Shown: positions 36,520-44,321 of the stretch, piece after piece | Position numbering within the stretch: position 1 is the first letter of the stretch | How the letters are laid out: each line of letters starts with the position of its first letter | From: ChocPot-Mid sp043804925 | GTDB taxonomy: Bacteria > Bacteroidota > Ignavibacteria > Kapaibacteriales > UBA2268 | DNA length: 64,000 bases | Direction of reading: 5' to 3' | NCBI GenBank assembly: GCA_043804925.1 | Contig: JAZDIP010000017.1 | Span: forward strand, 1 to 64,000 | Translations under genes and position numbers: made by a program | The notes under the pieces: generated by a model | Databases searched by the model: none | What the model saw: only the letters and a program-made list of their open reading frames with translations | Told to the model about the DNA's origin: nothing

Positions 36520-37731
36520 TTATAGTCCTTCGAAGCTCAATTCTACCATATTCATTTTAATTCTGGTTCCTGTTAACAGAGAAAGACTATGTCTAATCCA
36601 ATCCGGCATATTTAAAAAATTAAAGATTGAATTATAATCATAAAAAGTAAAAAAATATGCTTTACCATCTTTAAAAATAGGTATATGATCGGATAAAATA
36701 ATTGGAGTATAATCATCATTAAAAATATCTGTTAACCCTGTTTTAAATTTTACAATTTTACAATTACTTATCCTGAAAATATCCCAATGAGATATGTGTT
36801 CTTCCATATCGCTTTTTTTACCCGAGTAATAAGCTGCATAAAAAGTTGTATCATTTATAAAACCAATTTGATAAATTTTACTTAAACCGTTTTTTAATAA
36901 TTCTCTAAGGTAATCCATTCTATTACGAGCTGCTATTTTTTTGGAACTATCAGAAATAAATTGTATTTCATCAATATATTTTGTTGACCATTTATCAGGT
37001 ATATATTCAATGGAATCCAAACAATTTAAATCCTTGTCCAATAATTTAATATTAAAATTATTTAAATCGGAATAAATAACCATTCCTTTTGAGCAAAGAA
37101 AATCAATATTCCTGTAAGGACCAAAATGTGTCAATTCAATACCTTTGATATTTAATATTTTCATTTTAACTAATTTTAAATTATCAATATTTCTAATATC
37201 AATTAGTGATTGATTTTCAGCATCTTTAGGATGATAGTTGTAGGATTGGGCAAAATACAATAAAGAATCTATCAAATATACGTTTTCATAAGTATTAACA
37301 TCTAATTTCTTTTTTTTAATCAAGTCAAATGTAAATAAATCAAAATAATATAAATAATCACTATTATCGCCAGACACTAAAAGCAATAGATATTTATCTG
37401 ATATTGTCATTGCTTTTATATTTATGTAACTTATAAAGTTGTCTTCTTCTAATATTAATTTTTTATAAATTAAATCTAAATTATTTTTGCCAATGATGTT
37501 AATTCTAATGATATTACTGTCAACTCCTTCAATTGTATAAATTTTGTTAAGATACATGGCAAATAGTACTTTATAATTATCATCAAAACTTATTGATGAC
37601 AAATGATCCCATTGTTTAATAAAGTGATTTGTTAAGGTCTTGTAATTTTGATTTGTATTAAAACAACTATTCATAAGAATAATTGTTATATTAATTACAA
37701 TTATTATCAAAAGAAATTTTATCTTATTCAT
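36520..37731 (-). CDS. Lipoprotein, probable six-bladed propeller type
   Basis: Protein of 403 aa with a lipoprotein signal (lipobox MNSC). Repeated segments of alternating strands (KVLFAMYLNKIYTIEGV, DKYLLLLVSGDNSDYLYYFD, NIKLLDKDLNCLDSIEYIPD, SKKIAARNRMDYLRE) resemble the TolB-like or BF3164-type six-bladed propeller lipoproteins of Bacteroidota. Very AT-rich. No Shine-Dalgarno is seen; a stable hairpin (37763-37788) lies between it and the upstream small secreted-protein gene. Part of a three-gene cassette with 36084-36518. Confidence 0.55.
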   Translation of the reverse strand: MNKIKFLLIIIVINITIILMNSCFNTNQNYKTLTNHFIKQWDHLSSISFDDNYKVLFAMYLNKIYTIEGVDSNIIRINIIGKNNLDLIYKKLILEEDNFISYINIKAMTISDKYLLLLVSGDNSDYLYYFDLFTFDLIKKKKLDVNTYENVYLIDSLLYFAQSYNYHPKDAENQSLIDIRNIDNLKLVKMKILNIKGIELTHFGPYRNIDFLCSKGMVIYSDLNNFNIKLLDKDLNCLDSIEYIPDKWSTKYIDEIQFISDSSKKIAARNRMDYLRELLKNGLSKIYQIGFINDTTFYAAYYSGKKSDMEEHISHWDIFRISNCKIVKFKTGLTDIFNDDYTPIILSDHIPIFKDGKAYFFTFYDYNSIFNFLNMPDWIRHSLSLLTGTRIKMNMVELSFEGL

Positions 37732-37762
37732 TTTTTTTTCTTATTATTATTTTGTACATATA

Positions 37763-37788
37763 GGCTGTTATATGGAAATATAACAGCC
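37763..37788 (-). promoter_or_regulatory. Intercistronic hairpin
   Basis: Perfect 11-bp stem GGCTGTTATAT / ATATAACAGCC with a four-nt loop, between the small secreted-protein gene and the propeller gene, without a T-tract on the transcribed strand. It fits an mRNA-processing or stabilising hairpin that gives unequal expression of the two genes (inference). Confidence 0.6.
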
Positions 37789-37844
37789 CAATTATTACGT
37801 CCGAGATTAAATCCAATCATTTTGTTAAGGATTAAAACCTTGGT

Positions 37845-38228
37845 TTATTCTGGTTCAACTGGTTCTTCCTCGTCAGTATCCCAGACTTTTATTTCCGACG
37901 TAGTAGCCGCTGTGCTTGTAGCTGTCCATTCTATATTTGTATCTCCTTGTACTTCATCACCAGTAAGATTGCCATTAGCTATTTCGTTTAAAGCATATTC
38001 AACAGCTAAAACCTGATGAGGTGGTGTTGGATTTGTGCCAACAACACTTTTTGGGCAGCTTGAGTTTCCTGCGTCCCAGCAACTTATATAAATCCATAGG
38101 ATTTCCCGTGTATACAAATAACCATTTGGTCCTCCATTTGCAGTTTTTCTATACAATGCTGCATCAGCCTGCTCAACACTGATTATAAATGCAACTATCA
38201 TACTTAATAAAATTATCATTTTCTTCAT
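37845..38228 (-). CDS. Small secreted protein of unknown family
   Basis: Protein of 127 aa with a Sec signal peptide ending near VEQADA-A and a good ribosome site (AAGGAGAAAAATC). The mature part of about 104 aa has two cysteines (YISCWDAGNSSCPKS), an Asn/Gly-rich start (YRKTANGGPNGYLY) and an acidic tail (DTDEEEPVEPE). It lies upstream of a propeller-like and a thioredoxin-like lipoprotein gene on the same strand. In Bacteroidota, similar cassettes pair small exported NVEALA-type peptides with BF3164 lipoproteins. The NVEALA motif itself is absent, so only the layout is alike. Confidence 0.6.
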   Translation of the reverse strand: MKKMIILLSMIVAFIISVEQADAALYRKTANGGPNGYLYTREILWIYISCWDAGNSSCPKSVVGTNPTPPHQVLAVEYALNEIANGNLTGDEVQGDTNIEWTATSTAATTSEIKVWDTDEEEPVEPE

Positions 38229-38450
38229 GATTTTTCTCCTTATAATTTTTTGAAATACGTTTTTTTAGTCCAGTCAGCCCTTATTGAATTTTCAATTATT
38301 TATAATTCAACTCGGACAAAGAATTAATACTTGCATAATTCAAACTAAAACCATATATTTCAGTTATGAATTAGCACAAACTCTGTATTCTTTTCAGCGT
38401 TTTGTTAAAGATTAACTGATTTGAATACGACAACACGCTAATGCTGTTTT

Positions 38451-38486
38451 AAGGGCAGGTGAATTGCTTCATTTGCCCTTTTTTTT
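38451..38486 (+). terminator. Orphan rho-independent terminator
   Basis: AAGGGCAGGTGAA (38451-38463), loop TTGC, TTCATTTGCCCTT (38468-38480), 13 pairs with two G-U, then a run of T. It is on the plus strand, but no plus-strand gene is annotated for about 6.7 kb upstream. Confidence 0.8.
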
Positions 38487-38601
38487 GCTGGTCTTTTTGA
38501 TATGTCTGTGTCTCCTGTTTGATTTAAAAATTGTTAAATTTCACATCTATATAGATACAATTAATTTTCAATATAGAAATAATCAAAACATGACAGCTAT
38601 C

Positions 38602-38706
38602 CGGTTATCGGTTATCGGTTATCGGTTATCGGTTATCGGTTATCGGTTATCGGTTATCGGTTATCGGTTATCGGTTATCGGTTATCGGTTATCGGTTATC
38701 GGTTAT
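38602..38706. repeat. Fifteen perfect tandem copies of CGGTTAT
   Basis: Exactly 105 bp, 15 identical units without spacers. It is the purest example of the 7-bp repeat class in this window, which implies recent expansion. Confidence 0.98.
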
Positions 38707-38990
38707 AATCGTAAATAACAAAAATCGTCAATAACTAAAAATCAAATAGTTTCAATAGCAAACATATACATAATAATTGTATAAACCTAATTATATTTAT
38801 TTTATTTGAAAGTAAGAGAAGAAAAGTCCGTAACCTGTCTCTAAGGGGTAGTACAAATTGTACCCCACCATGTTTGGTTGTTATCTTCGGTTCACCCATT
38901 TAATGTATTTCCAAATTAATATCAAAAATCAAAATCACCCTGCTTCGTTACTTATCTAATTATTATGAATATAACATACAATTTATATAT

Positions 38991-40091
38991 ATGAAAAAAA
39001 TTATTAAAAGAATCGCTTTTTCTTTGGGAATATTTCTTGCCGGATTGCTTCTTTTTGGCTGGTTTATCGGTTGCTGTACATTCTCAGGACCAAAATACAA
39101 AGGTCCCGTCTCAGACCATTTTGACGGAAAGGAATTTTTCAACCAAGGTAATGTCAAAATGAACAGAAGCTGGAATATGCTAAAATGGCTGGCTAACCGT
39201 GAACCCGGCGAATGGCCCCTTTGGATAAAATCCAATTATGGTCCGAAACCTCCTGAAGCTGTAGGCACCGGCGAATTACGCATTACTTTCATTAATCACT
39301 CAACGGTTTTAATTCAGATGGACAGCATAAATATTCTTACTGACCCTGTCTGGTCATATAGAATAAGTCCCGTTGACTTTGCCGGACCTACAAGGAAAAG
39401 AAATCCGGGCATCAGGTTTGAATATTTGCCAAAGATACATTATGTTCTGGTCAGTCACAATCATTATGACCACATGGACATTCCGACATTAATTAAATTG
39501 AAAGAAAAGTATGACCCCGATTTTATCGTTTCGCTTGGCAATAAAGCTTTGATGGTTGAAAATGGTATTACCAAAACTTTTGAAATGGACTGGTGGGATG
39601 AAATAATGATAGGTCAAAACACAAAGCTGACATTTGTACCTGCACAGCATTTTTCTATGAGGGGAATGTGTGATAAGAATACTACTTTGTGGGGAGGATT
39701 TGTAATTGAAAGCGAAGGCGGTCCTGTTTATTTCGCAGGTGATACCGGTTTTGGAAAAATCTTTGAACAGTTGTTTAACAAGTTTGGACCAATGAGATTT
39801 TCTATGCTGCCAATCGGAGCTTTCATGCCCGAGGATTTTATGGCTCCTGTGCATTTGTCACCGGCAGAAGCAGTTAATGCACATTTGGTATTGAAGTCGA
39901 AGCAAAGCATGGGCATTCACTGGGGAACATTCCGTCAGGCAGACGACGGTTTGAAAGCACCTTTGGATGCATTAAAAAAAGCACTGGTAAAGAGCGGTTT
40001 AACAAGTAAAGATTTCGGCATCTTTGAACATGGAAAGGGCTATATTATTCCGGCTCTAAAAGGGGAGAATACCGCAGATATTTCTAATTAA
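38991..40091 (+). CDS. MBL-fold metallo-hydrolase (UlaG/NAPE-PLD-like)
   Basis: Protein of 366 aa with an N-terminal hydrophobic segment (IAFSLGIFLAGLLLFGWFIG), so probably membrane-bound facing the periplasm. Metal-binding motifs: HNHYDHMD (HxHxDH), the His in PAQHFSMRG, the Asp in VYFAGDTGFG, and the late His in MGIHWGTFRQADD. The layout matches the NAPE-PLD/UlaG-like beta-lactamase superfamily (lipid phosphodiesterase or lactonase). Substrate not determined. Monocistronic. Confidence 0.88.
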   Translation: MKKIIKRIAFSLGIFLAGLLLFGWFIGCCTFSGPKYKGPVSDHFDGKEFFNQGNVKMNRSWNMLKWLANREPGEWPLWIKSNYGPKPPEAVGTGELRITFINHSTVLIQMDSINILTDPVWSYRISPVDFAGPTRKRNPGIRFEYLPKIHYVLVSHNHYDHMDIPTLIKLKEKYDPDFIVSLGNKALMVENGITKTFEMDWWDEIMIGQNTKLTFVPAQHFSMRGMCDKNTTLWGGFVIESEGGPVYFAGDTGFGKIFEQLFNKFGPMRFSMLPIGAFMPEDFMAPVHLSPAEAVNAHLVLKSKQSMGIHWGTFRQADDGLKAPLDALKKALVKSGLTSKDFGIFEHGKGYIIPALKGENTADISN

Positions 40092-40264
40092 TTAAAAATT
40101 ACCAATTTTTAATTATTAATGAAAGCAGATTTTTTGGGGATTTTGTCTGTGGAAAAATTGAGTTGTACAAATAATTTGAATTCTCGTCTTTTTTTTGTAG
40201 CTTGAAATTATATTATAGGTTAATTACTGAATAAAAAATTGAATTTACTGTTACTTTTTAAAAT

Positions 40265-42118
40265 ATGACTGAAAAGACTGAATACCTTGTAACGGCGAGA
40301 AAGTGGCGACCTTTGAGCTTCAAAGATGTTGTTGGACAAGAGCATATAACCATTACTCTTCAAAATGCAATTAAAACCGGAAGAATTCATCATGCTTATT
40401 TGTTTAGCGGACCGAGAGGAGTCGGCAAGACTACAACCGCGAGAATTTATGCAAGAGCTTTGAACTGCCTGAATCCCGACGGTTCCGAACCATGCAACAC
40501 TTGCGAATCATGCGAAGCAATTCTTACAGGAAGGTCAATGGATATTATCGAGATTGACGGTGCATCGAACAATAGTGTCGAGGATGTTCGTAAACTTCGT
40601 GAAAATGCTAAATATCCTCCAATATCCGGTAATTATAAAATGTACATAATTGACGAAGTTCACATGCTTTCAACTTCTGCTTTTAACGCATTGCTGAAAA
40701 CATTGGAAGAACCGCCGCCCCATTTGTTGTTTGTGTTTGCTACTACAGAGTCACATAAAGTATTACCAACGATATTGAGCAGATGCCAGCGATTTGACTT
40801 CCGGAGAATGGATGTTGATTTAATCGTAAAACATATTAGCCATATAGCAGAAAAGGAAAATATTCATATTGACGAAGATTCTCTGATAGCTATTGCACGA
40901 AAAGCAGACGGCTCGATGCGTGATGCACAAAGCATTTTCGACCAAGTCATTGCTTTTTGCGGGACTGAAATAAAATATGAGGATTTGTCAGGTGCATTGC
41001 ATTTGATTGACCAGGAATTTTTCTTCAGGATATCCGCGGCAATCCGGGAACATAATATAAGCGAAATGTTTACACTTACATCTGAAGTGATTAATCGCGG
41101 ATATGATTTGCAGGAGTGTTTGTCCGGTTTATTGGAACATTTCAGAAATATACTTTCAGTTAAAGCAGGAGGTTCCACAAAATTGATTGATGGCTCGGAA
41201 AAAATCAAGCAAAGATACAATGAAGAAGCCAATTTGTTTTCCAAAGCCGATGTATTAAGATTTATGAACTTAATTGCAACATCGGAACAATCACTGAGGT
41301 TTGCTCCACAACCAAGAATAAGATTTGAACTCCTCCTTGTACAAATGGCTCAGATGGATTCTTCAATTGAAATTTCAAAATTAATTAAGGAATTGAAGAA
41401 GTTTAAAAAAAAAGCCCTTAATCAATTAACAATTGACAATTCACAATCAACAATTAGAGGAGAAAGGAAAAGGGAAAAGGGAGAAGAGCAGATAATTACT
41501 AATGACCAATTACTAATTACTAATGAAAAAAAGGCAGACAGCAAACGGCAGACGGCAGACGGCAATTTTATTAACAATGAAATGGTAGCAGAGCCGGTTA
41601 CAAAATACGAACCTAAGATTATGAATGATGTTGATAAGATATTGAACGGTAAAGTTCGAAAAATCACTACAAACGGTACAGCTACTGCTGAAGTGCTGCA
41701 AAGCAAGTGGGAAGATTTCAAAAAAGAATATGCTATCGGTAAAAATAACCTGTTTGTTTTGACCCAGACTGACATAGTTATTCCAAGGTTTTTTAATGGA
41801 GAGATTGTTTTGCAATGCAAAAATGATTTTATGCTCGATAGCTTACAAAACAAGATAGTTAATTTAAAAGAACTCCTCACAAAATTTTTTCAATCTCCTG
41901 TTAATATTAGATTAGTCAGTGCCGATTTTTCTCCACAAACAAGTTTTGAGAACAATCCTGAAATTCCCTCAAAGAAAACAAACAAGGAAAATAAACTAAA
42001 ATCGTCTGATTCTAAACAAAAAAATGAACATTCTTCTGATATTATTTCGCCGGTAGAAGAAGCGATAATAAATATGTTTGGCGCAAAGCAGGTAAAAGTT
42101 ATTAAAATTGAAAATTAA
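40265..42118 (+). CDS. dnaX: DNA polymerase III subunit gamma/tau
   Basis: Clamp-loader ATPase of 617 aa. AAA+ domain with Walker A GPRGVGKTTTAR, four zinc-binding cysteines (CLNPDG.EPCNTCESC), Walker B IIDEVHMLS and sensor SRC motif (ILSRCQRFDF). Domain III follows to about residue 380 and a tau-like C-terminal region ends at KQVKVIKIEN. Residues about 387-434 are encoded by repeat DNA (41423-41565) and read as TIDNSQ, ITNDQLL and RQTADG stretches that are not part of the family, an in-frame expansion of the linker. Essential for replication, so the insertion must be tolerated. Confidence 0.96.
   Translation: MTEKTEYLVTARKWRPLSFKDVVGQEHITITLQNAIKTGRIHHAYLFSGPRGVGKTTTARIYARALNCLNPDGSEPCNTCESCEAILTGRSMDIIEIDGASNNSVEDVRKLRENAKYPPISGNYKMYIIDEVHMLSTSAFNALLKTLEEPPPHLLFVFATTESHKVLPTILSRCQRFDFRRMDVDLIVKHISHIAEKENIHIDEDSLIAIARKADGSMRDAQSIFDQVIAFCGTEIKYEDLSGALHLIDQEFFFRISAAIREHNISEMFTLTSEVINRGYDLQECLSGLLEHFRNILSVKAGGSTKLIDGSEKIKQRYNEEANLFSKADVLRFMNLIATSEQSLRFAPQPRIRFELLLVQMAQMDSSIEISKLIKELKKFKKKALNQLTIDNSQSTIRGERKREKGEEQIITNDQLLITNEKKADSKRQTADGNFINNEMVAEPVTKYEPKIMNDVDKILNGKVRKITTNGTATAEVLQSKWEDFKKEYAIGKNNLFVLTQTDIVIPRFFNGEIVLQCKNDFMLDSLQNKIVNLKELLTKFFQSPVNIRLVSADFSPQTSFENNPEIPSKKTNKENKLKSSDSKQKNEHSSDIISPVEEAIINMFGAKQVKVIKIEN
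41423..41565 (+). repeat. Dispersed heptad block inserted within dnaX
   Basis: Contains AATTGACAATTCACAATC-type heptads, a purine-rich middle, a segment shared with 9478-9503 (ATAATTACTAATGACCAATT and following bases), and GGCAGAC-type units. It stays open in the dnaX frame. Confidence 0.88.
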
Positions 42119-42173
42119 TATGTTAGAAGAATATTTTGAGAGAATATATAAAAAAATTGTAGGAGAAAATACA

Positions 42174-42647
42174 ATGGTTTTAAATGTTGGCAGAAAGGCA
42201 CCTGCTTTTACGGCAGTAATGGAAGCTAATAATAAAATATCTTTATCGAATTTAAAGGGGAAATGGATTGTACTGTATTTCTATCCGAAAGACAACACAC
42301 CCGGTTGTACAAAGGAAGCTTGCAGTTTCAGGGATAACATGGCAAAAATCACAAAAGCAGGAGCTGTTGTGATAGGTGTTAGCCCGGATACCTCCAAATC
42401 CCATGATAAATTCCTTGAAAAATACAATTTAAATTTTCATCTTATTAGCGATACTGAGAAAAAAATTTGTGAGAAATACGGGATACTTGGTGAAAAAATT
42501 ATGTTTGGAAGAAAAGTTCAGGGTGTTTTGAGAACAACGTTTATTATCAATCCTGAAGGCATTATAGCTTATGTTTTCCCTAAGGTTAAGGTTGAAGGAC
42601 ATGTAGATGAAGTTATACATATTCTGGAACAACTTCAAAAGAATTAG
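42174..42647 (+). CDS. bcp: Thioredoxin-dependent peroxiredoxin (Bcp family)
   Basis: Protein of 157 aa from the ATG at 42174, chosen because TAGGAG lies upstream and it gives the usual Bcp N-terminus; a longer reading overlapping dnaX is unlikely. Peroxidatic Cys in TPGCTKEACSFRD with a possible resolving Cys five residues later. The C-terminal RTTFIINPEGIIAYVF is typical. Reduces hydrogen peroxide and organic peroxides using thioredoxin. Located 55 bp after dnaX. Confidence 0.94.
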   Translation: MVLNVGRKAPAFTAVMEANNKISLSNLKGKWIVLYFYPKDNTPGCTKEACSFRDNMAKITKAGAVVIGVSPDTSKSHDKFLEKYNLNFHLISDTEKKICEKYGILGEKIMFGRKVQGVLRTTFIINPEGIIAYVFPKVKVEGHVDEVIHILEQLQKN

Positions 42648-42750
42648 TGATTTGGTTGTCAGTTGTCAGTGAAGACAATCTCATTGTAATTGAATAAAAA
42701 AAATTTTTTGATAAATTGTTCACTATTCTCTGTTAGTTATTAGTTAAGAA

Positions 42751-44202
42751 ATGATAGATACACATGCACATATTGATTTTGAAGCTTTTGATGAAGATCG
42801 TTCAGATATGATTCAAAGGGCTTTTGACAATGGTGTGGAATATATAATTATTCCGGGTGTTGAACCTAAGAACTTTGAAAAGTTGCTTGGCTTGACAGAA
42901 ACTAATGACAGATTGTTTTGTGGCATGGGTGTCCATCCCCACAATGCCCTCGATGCTGATGATGAAGTATTTAAAAAAATTATCGGGAACACCGCAAATG
43001 AAAAGGTAAAGGCAATTGGTGAAACGGGTATTGACTATTTCTATGATTTTGCTCCAAAGGATGTTCAAAAGAATGTTTTCAGGAAACATCTGCACATTGC
43101 AAAAGAAACCGGTTTACCCGTTATTGTTCATAACCGGGATGCCGACGACGATGTTCTGGGTATAATTAAAGAAGAACAAAATGGAAGTTTGAAGGGAGTT
43201 TTGCATTGCTTTTCGAGTCCTTTGGAGACAATGGAAAAAGCATTGGATTTGGGATTTAATATATCCTTTACCGGAAATATTACGTTCAAGAAATCACAAC
43301 TCGATGAAGTTATTGAAAAAACTCCTTTGGACAGTATCATGCTCGAAACAGATTCTCCCTTTATGACACCGGTTCCGAACAGGGGAAAAAGGAATGAGCC
43401 GGCAAACGTTAAGTTCATTGCACAAAAAATTGCAACAATAAAATCAATATCAATAGATGAGGTAATTGCTATGACAAGCAAAACTGCAAAATTATTTTTT
43501 AAATTATCAATGCTAATAGTAACATTGCTTTTTTCGGGTTCAATAGTCTTTAGCCAGTCAGTACTTAAGGATATTGAAAAAGAAAAGATACCGGATGAAG
43601 AGTTAATCCATCCTTTTCCAAAATTTATTGGCTTTGGACCTGTAGCTGCACCAAATACAGTTGTAGAAACGTATTATTTGACAGTTGGTGAACCCGACCC
43701 ATCGTATGATGGATTGCCTGCTTATGGCGGTTCTATAAGTTATGGGGTATTTGATAATCTTGTTGCGGAGGTAACTTACATTTATTCAAAAAACGAAAAA
43801 ATTGCAAGGGATAATCCGGGTATAGCTCCAAGCATTTATAATATGATTGAATTTTCTACTCATTGGATTTTGAATCCTTATTCGAGAATTAATTTCTATG
43901 GAACTTTAGGAATAACATCTTTCTTTAATTCTCACAATAATGTGCCATCCGAACAAATCGGGTGGAATTGGGGTTTGGGTATGTATATAAATGTAAATAC
44001 TGATTATGGCTTATTTGTTCTTTCAGGAGAATGGAAGTTGAATTACGAAACTGAAAAAACTTTAAAAAACAATGTGTTCATTAAGAAATTTCCACAGGAT
44101 AAACGTGAGTTTGTTGATACCAGGTCATACTATTCCCTGCCTAGAGCAACTCTTATATATTTTCCTCCATTCAAAAAGTGGTTTGGACTGAGTAGTGAAT
44201 AA
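42751..44202 (+). CDS. tatD: TatD-type deoxyribonuclease fused to an outer-membrane-like protein
   Basis: Single frame of 483 aa. Residues 1-253 are a complete TatD metal-dependent hydrolase: MIDTHAHIDF, GETGIDYFYD, VIVHNRDA, LHCFSS, LETDSPFMTP, ending at TSKTAKLFFKLS where normal TatD stops. Residue 254 (ATG at 43510) begins a signal-peptide-like stretch (LIVTLLFSGSIVFSQS) and then a beta-rich domain (YGVFDNLVAEVTYIYSK, GWNWGLGMYINVNTDYG) like a small outer-membrane protein. No stop separates them. Either a stop was lost, or the second protein is made from the internal ATG; no Shine-Dalgarno is visible there. A bidirectional terminator follows. Confidence 0.85.
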   Translation: MIDTHAHIDFEAFDEDRSDMIQRAFDNGVEYIIIPGVEPKNFEKLLGLTETNDRLFCGMGVHPHNALDADDEVFKKIIGNTANEKVKAIGETGIDYFYDFAPKDVQKNVFRKHLHIAKETGLPVIVHNRDADDDVLGIIKEEQNGSLKGVLHCFSSPLETMEKALDLGFNISFTGNITFKKSQLDEVIEKTPLDSIMLETDSPFMTPVPNRGKRNEPANVKFIAQKIATIKSISIDEVIAMTSKTAKLFFKLSMLIVTLLFSGSIVFSQSVLKDIEKEKIPDEELIHPFPKFIGFGPVAAPNTVVETYYLTVGEPDPSYDGLPAYGGSISYGVFDNLVAEVTYIYSKNEKIARDNPGIAPSIYNMIEFSTHWILNPYSRINFYGTLGITSFFNSHNNVPSEQIGWNWGLGMYINVNTDYGLFVLSGEWKLNYETEKTLKNNVFIKKFPQDKREFVDTRSYYSLPRATLIYFPPFKKWFGLSSE

Positions 44203-44237
44203 AAACAGTGAATAGTGAATAATATTTAGCTGTGAGC

Positions 44238-44301
44238 AAACAAAATCACCCTTTAGTAAACATATCATATTTTTGAGAATATACTAAAGGATGATTTGTT
44301 T
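44238..44301. terminator. Bidirectional terminator-like inverted repeat
   Basis: Left arm 44238-44258 (AAACAAAATCACCCTTTAGTA) pairs with right arm 44282-44301 (TACTAAAGGATGATTTGTTT) with a small bulge, between the convergent tatD fusion and FadL-type genes. A on one side and T on the other allow function on both strands. Confidence 0.7.
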
Positions 44302-44321
44302 ATATTTATTAAAATTTTATT

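Larger units (their letters stand above)
38229..38990. other. 762-bp intergenic region
   Basis: No convincing protein gene. Contains the promoter side of 38228, a plus-strand terminator without an obvious upstream gene (38451-38486), 15 perfect CGGTTAT copies (38602-38706) and AT-rich DNA up to the MBL gene. A reading frame across the repeats (SVIGYRL repeats) is an artefact of the heptads. Confidence 0.7.

Noticed and set aside
38602..38706. Possible CRISPR array
   Set aside because: Units are 7 bp with no spacers; no cas genes nearby.
38464..38718. 84-aa frame with SVIGYRL repeats
   Set aside because: It is the translation of 15 CGGTTAT units; period 7 gives open frames by chance and there is no ribosome site or family.
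42108..42173. 22-codon extension of the peroxiredoxin overlapping dnaX
   Set aside because: A Shine-Dalgarno and normal Bcp start occur at 42174.
43128..43481. 117-aa frame opposite tatD
   Set aside because: Shadow frame across conserved TatD motifs.
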